From contig JBKGZW010000131.1 of the NCBI GenBank assembly GCA_046543225.1, forward strand, positions 1 to 7,619: a stretch of 7,619 bases of DNA. The letters are read 5' to 3'. Source of the DNA: SKKL01 sp046543225 (GTDB lineage Bacteria; Actinomycetota; Acidimicrobiia; Acidimicrobiales; SKKL01). The notes under the pieces were generated by a model. The model made no database searches, was not told the origin of the DNA, and saw only the letters and a program-made list of their open reading frames with translations. Made by a program: the position numbers and the translations under genes. This document shows, in pieces, positions 6,434-7,619 of the stretch (positions are counted from its first letter, which is position 1; every line of letters starts with the position of its first letter).

Positions 6434-7181
6434 TCCGACGTCGTCTTCCTCGCCGGGCGACAACGCAGCCTCGCCGGGCGACAACCCAGCCGAGTTCGGT
6501 TCGGCATCGGGGTGGGCAGCGGGGTTCATCCGCGGTGAGGACACGGTCGAGCTGACGCCCTACCGGCGCGAGAAGCGCCGGGTCGGCACCGCGATGCGGC
6601 GGGTCATCGAGGCCTTGGCCGCGGTCGACGCCCCCGTCGAACGGCTGAGCGAGGTCGGATCCGAGCTCGAGGCGATCGCGGCATCGCTCGAGGGCATGCC
6701 CGATGCCGAGCAGGTCGGCTATGCCGAGGCGGCAACCGCCCCGAGCTTCGACAGCTTCATGGATCGCAGTCCGGTCCTCGGCCAGGCCAACCCCATCGCG
6801 CCGCCCCTCCACATCGAGTTCGGCGAGGGCATCATCCGGGCGACGGCGACCTTCGGTTCCGCCTACGAAGGGCCGCCGGGTTGTGTGCACGGTGGATGGA
6901 TCGCCGCCTCGTTCGACGACGTGCTCGGCGCGGCCCAATCGCTCGGCGGCTCTGGTGGGATGACCGCCTACCTCAAGGTCGACTATCGCAGCCCCACGCC
7001 GCTCCACGAGCCGCTGCGGTTCGAGGGGGAGCTCGATCGCACCGAGGGCCGGAAGATCTTCACCGTCGGCCGCCTCTACCACGGCGAGGTCCTCACCGCC
7101 GAGGCCGAGGCGCTGTTCATCACCACCGACTTCGCCCGCTTCGCCGAGCGATGGGGAGGAGGCGGCTCGACTAGCAAATGA
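6414..7181 (+). CDS. PaaI-like hotdog-fold acyl-CoA thioesterase
   Basis: The C-terminal half (about residues 128-245 of 255) is a 4HBT/PaaI-type hotdog domain. The signature is PPGCVHGGWIAASFDDVLG, with H159-G160-G161 and acidic D168/D169 on the central helix, followed by AYLKVDYRSPTPLHEPLRFE and an edge strand, LTAEAEALFI. Members hydrolyse acyl-CoA thioesters; the exact acyl chain cannot be told. The N-terminal part has an acidic, Ser/Pro/Gly-rich segment with a 7-residue repeat (residues 8-27) and then a charged helical region (about 48-95, RREKRRVGTAMRRVIEALAA), whose role is unclear. The start is uncertain: GTG codons at 6414, 6417 and 6426 all overlap the end of xth, and none has a clear ribosome-binding site, which points to translational coupling. 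The stop overlaps the palindrome before the next gene. Confidence 0.85.
   Translation: MVTTVPDPTSSSSPGDNAASPGDNPAEFGSASGWAAGFIRGEDTVELTPYRREKRRVGTAMRRVIEALAAVDAPVERLSEVGSELEAIAASLEGMPDAEQVGYAEAATAPSFDSFMDRSPVLGQANPIAPPLHIEFGEGIIRATATFGSAYEGPPGCVHGGWIAASFDDVLGAAQSLGGSGGMTAYLKVDYRSPTPLHEPLRFEGELDRTEGRKIFTVGRLYHGEVLTAEAEALFITTDFARFAERWGGGGSTSK
6448..6489 (+). repeat. Two-copy 21-bp tandem repeat in the thioesterase N-terminus
   Basis: CCTCGCCGGGCGACAAC occurs at 6448-6464 and again at 6469-6485, each followed by GCAG or CCAG, giving two 21-bp units that differ at one base. The unit keeps frame and encodes SPGDN-containing heptads. It lies in a low-complexity, presumably flexible segment and is likely prone to copy-number change. 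Confidence 0.85.
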
Positions 7182-7204
7182 GAACCATACTCAGTATCGT
7201 TCTC
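7180..7204. promoter_or_regulatory. Interrupted palindrome, probable Fur/Zur-family operator
   Basis: The 25-bp site reads GAGAAC, C, ATAC, TCA, GTAT, C, GTTCTC. Ten of the eleven arm pairs are complementary around a 3-bp centre at 7192. It also contains the 15-mer TGAGAACCATACTCA (7179-7193), and a close copy on the opposite strand at 7205-7191 (12 of 15 identical), with centres 12 bp apart. It begins inside the thioesterase stop codon and ends 3 nt before the lipoprotein start. Possible -10 hexamers CATACT (7186-7191) and CAGTAT (7192-7197) fall inside it, so a bound protein would block transcription. Metal control through Zur is inferred from site shape and the downstream gene; a manganese- or iron-sensing relative is possible. 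Confidence 0.6.
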
Positions 7205-7207
7205 GTC

Positions 7208-7619
7208 ATGCGGACCAGACGACTCCACCTGATGGGCCTCCTCGCCGTGCTCGCGCTGGGCCTCCTGGCCTGTGGCGAGGACACAACCGGAGATGGGGGT
7301 GAGCGCGAAGGCGACCGCCCGCTGATCGTCGCCACGACCTCCATCCTCGGCGACGTGGTCTCCACGCTGGTCGGCGACACCGCCGAGGTCGAGGTGGTCA
7401 TGCCGATCGGCGCCGATCCGCACGACTTCGAACCCTCGGCCCGTCAGGCGGCACGGTTGCGCGACGCCTCGGTGGTCGTCGCCAACGGCCTCGGCCTCGA
7501 GGTCGGACTGGACAGCACGCTCGATGCCGCGGCGAGCGACGGGGTGACGGTGCTCGAGGTCGGCGAGCTGATCGATCCGCTCCCCTTCGCCGCTGCCGAC
7601 GACGACCACGACGACGGCG
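7208..7619 (+). CDS. Metal (zinc/manganese) ABC transporter substrate-binding lipoprotein, 3'-truncated
   Basis: The first 137 codons are present; the gene leaves the window at the right edge. The N-terminus is a lipoprotein signal: RTRR, then a hydrophobic stretch, then LLAC with the lipidated cysteine at C22. An acidic, Gly-rich linker follows (23-37). LIVATTSILGDVV (39-51) is the typical first strand of the cluster 9 (TroA/ZnuA) solute-binding family, and MPIGADPHDFEPS carries H72, the usual first metal-ligand histidine. ARLRDASVVVANGLGLE also fits the family. At the right edge an Asp/His-rich stretch begins (ADDDHDD), as in the metal-binding loop of zinc-type members. Its job would be to capture Zn2+ or Mn2+ outside the membrane and pass it to an ABC permease that should lie downstream. 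The ATG at 7208 is the only in-frame start giving the full positive n-region. The palindrome directly upstream suggests metal-dependent repression. Zinc is more likely than manganese because of the His/Asp loop. Confidence 0.88.
   Translation, partial: MRTRRLHLMGLLAVLALGLLACGEDTTGDGGEREGDRPLIVATTSILGDVVSTLVGDTAEVEVVMPIGADPHDFEPSARQAARLRDASVVVANGLGLEVGLDSTLDAAASDGVTVLEVGELIDPLPFAAADDDHDDG

Noticed and set aside
5570..6544. 324-codon minus-strand open frame covering xth
   Set aside because: It spans the complementary strand of intact exonuclease III and would overlap the kgd/xth promoter region; no motifs were seen.
6078..7082. 334-codon minus-strand open frame opposite the thioesterase
   Set aside because: Its translation is Arg/Gly/Pro-rich and featureless, while the plus strand encodes a clear hotdog domain.
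7180..7204. Intrinsic terminator for the xth-thioesterase transcript
   Set aside because: The palindrome could form an RNA hairpin, but it is not especially GC-rich, has a mismatch in the stem and is not followed by a T-run; its place at a metal-gene start fits an operator better.

Overview
This is a GC-rich chromosomal segment with actinobacterial character. The clearest marker is a 1210-residue Kgd-type 2-oxoglutarate enzyme, in which an E2-like acyltransferase domain is fused to the E1 domain; this fusion is typical of Actinobacteria. Lys/Ala/Pro tail repeats like those of mycobacterial HupB and -10-like hexamers placed as in leaderless genes agree with this. A deep-branching actinobacterium such as Acidimicrobiia is my guess from overall feel, not something the sequence proves.

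Layout from left to right. (1) Positions 1-1199, minus strand: a 3'-truncated gene for a Zc3h12a/Regnase-1-like NYN ribonuclease, followed by a disordered linker, an S1-like RNA-binding domain and a histone-H1/HupB-like tail that runs off the left edge. (2) A 77-bp divergent spacer, then a plus-strand HAD-family phosphatase (1277-1924). (3) Convergent to it, with only 3 bp between the stops, is kgd (1928-5560, minus strand). (4) A 75-bp divergent spacer carries back-to-back -10-like elements. (5) Next, on the plus strand, come an exonuclease III gene (5636-6433) and an overlapping PaaI-like thioesterase gene (6414-7181). (6) A 25-bp interrupted palindrome overlaps the thioesterase stop and sits just before a zinc/manganese-type substrate-binding lipoprotein gene (7208 to the right edge).

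The window is mostly housekeeping: TCA cycle, DNA base-excision repair, acyl-CoA metabolism, RNA turnover and metal uptake. The genes do not form one pathway. Three things deserve a second look. One is the NYN-S1-H1-tail protein. Another is a shared GTAG(G/T)(A/G)TCG element whose -10 hexamer ends exactly 6 nt before three different start codons, a leaderless-promoter signature. The last is the probable Zur-type operator before the metal-binding lipoprotein. I found no CRISPR array, tRNA, rRNA, insertion sequence or phage gene, and no evidence of a wholly new multi-gene system.
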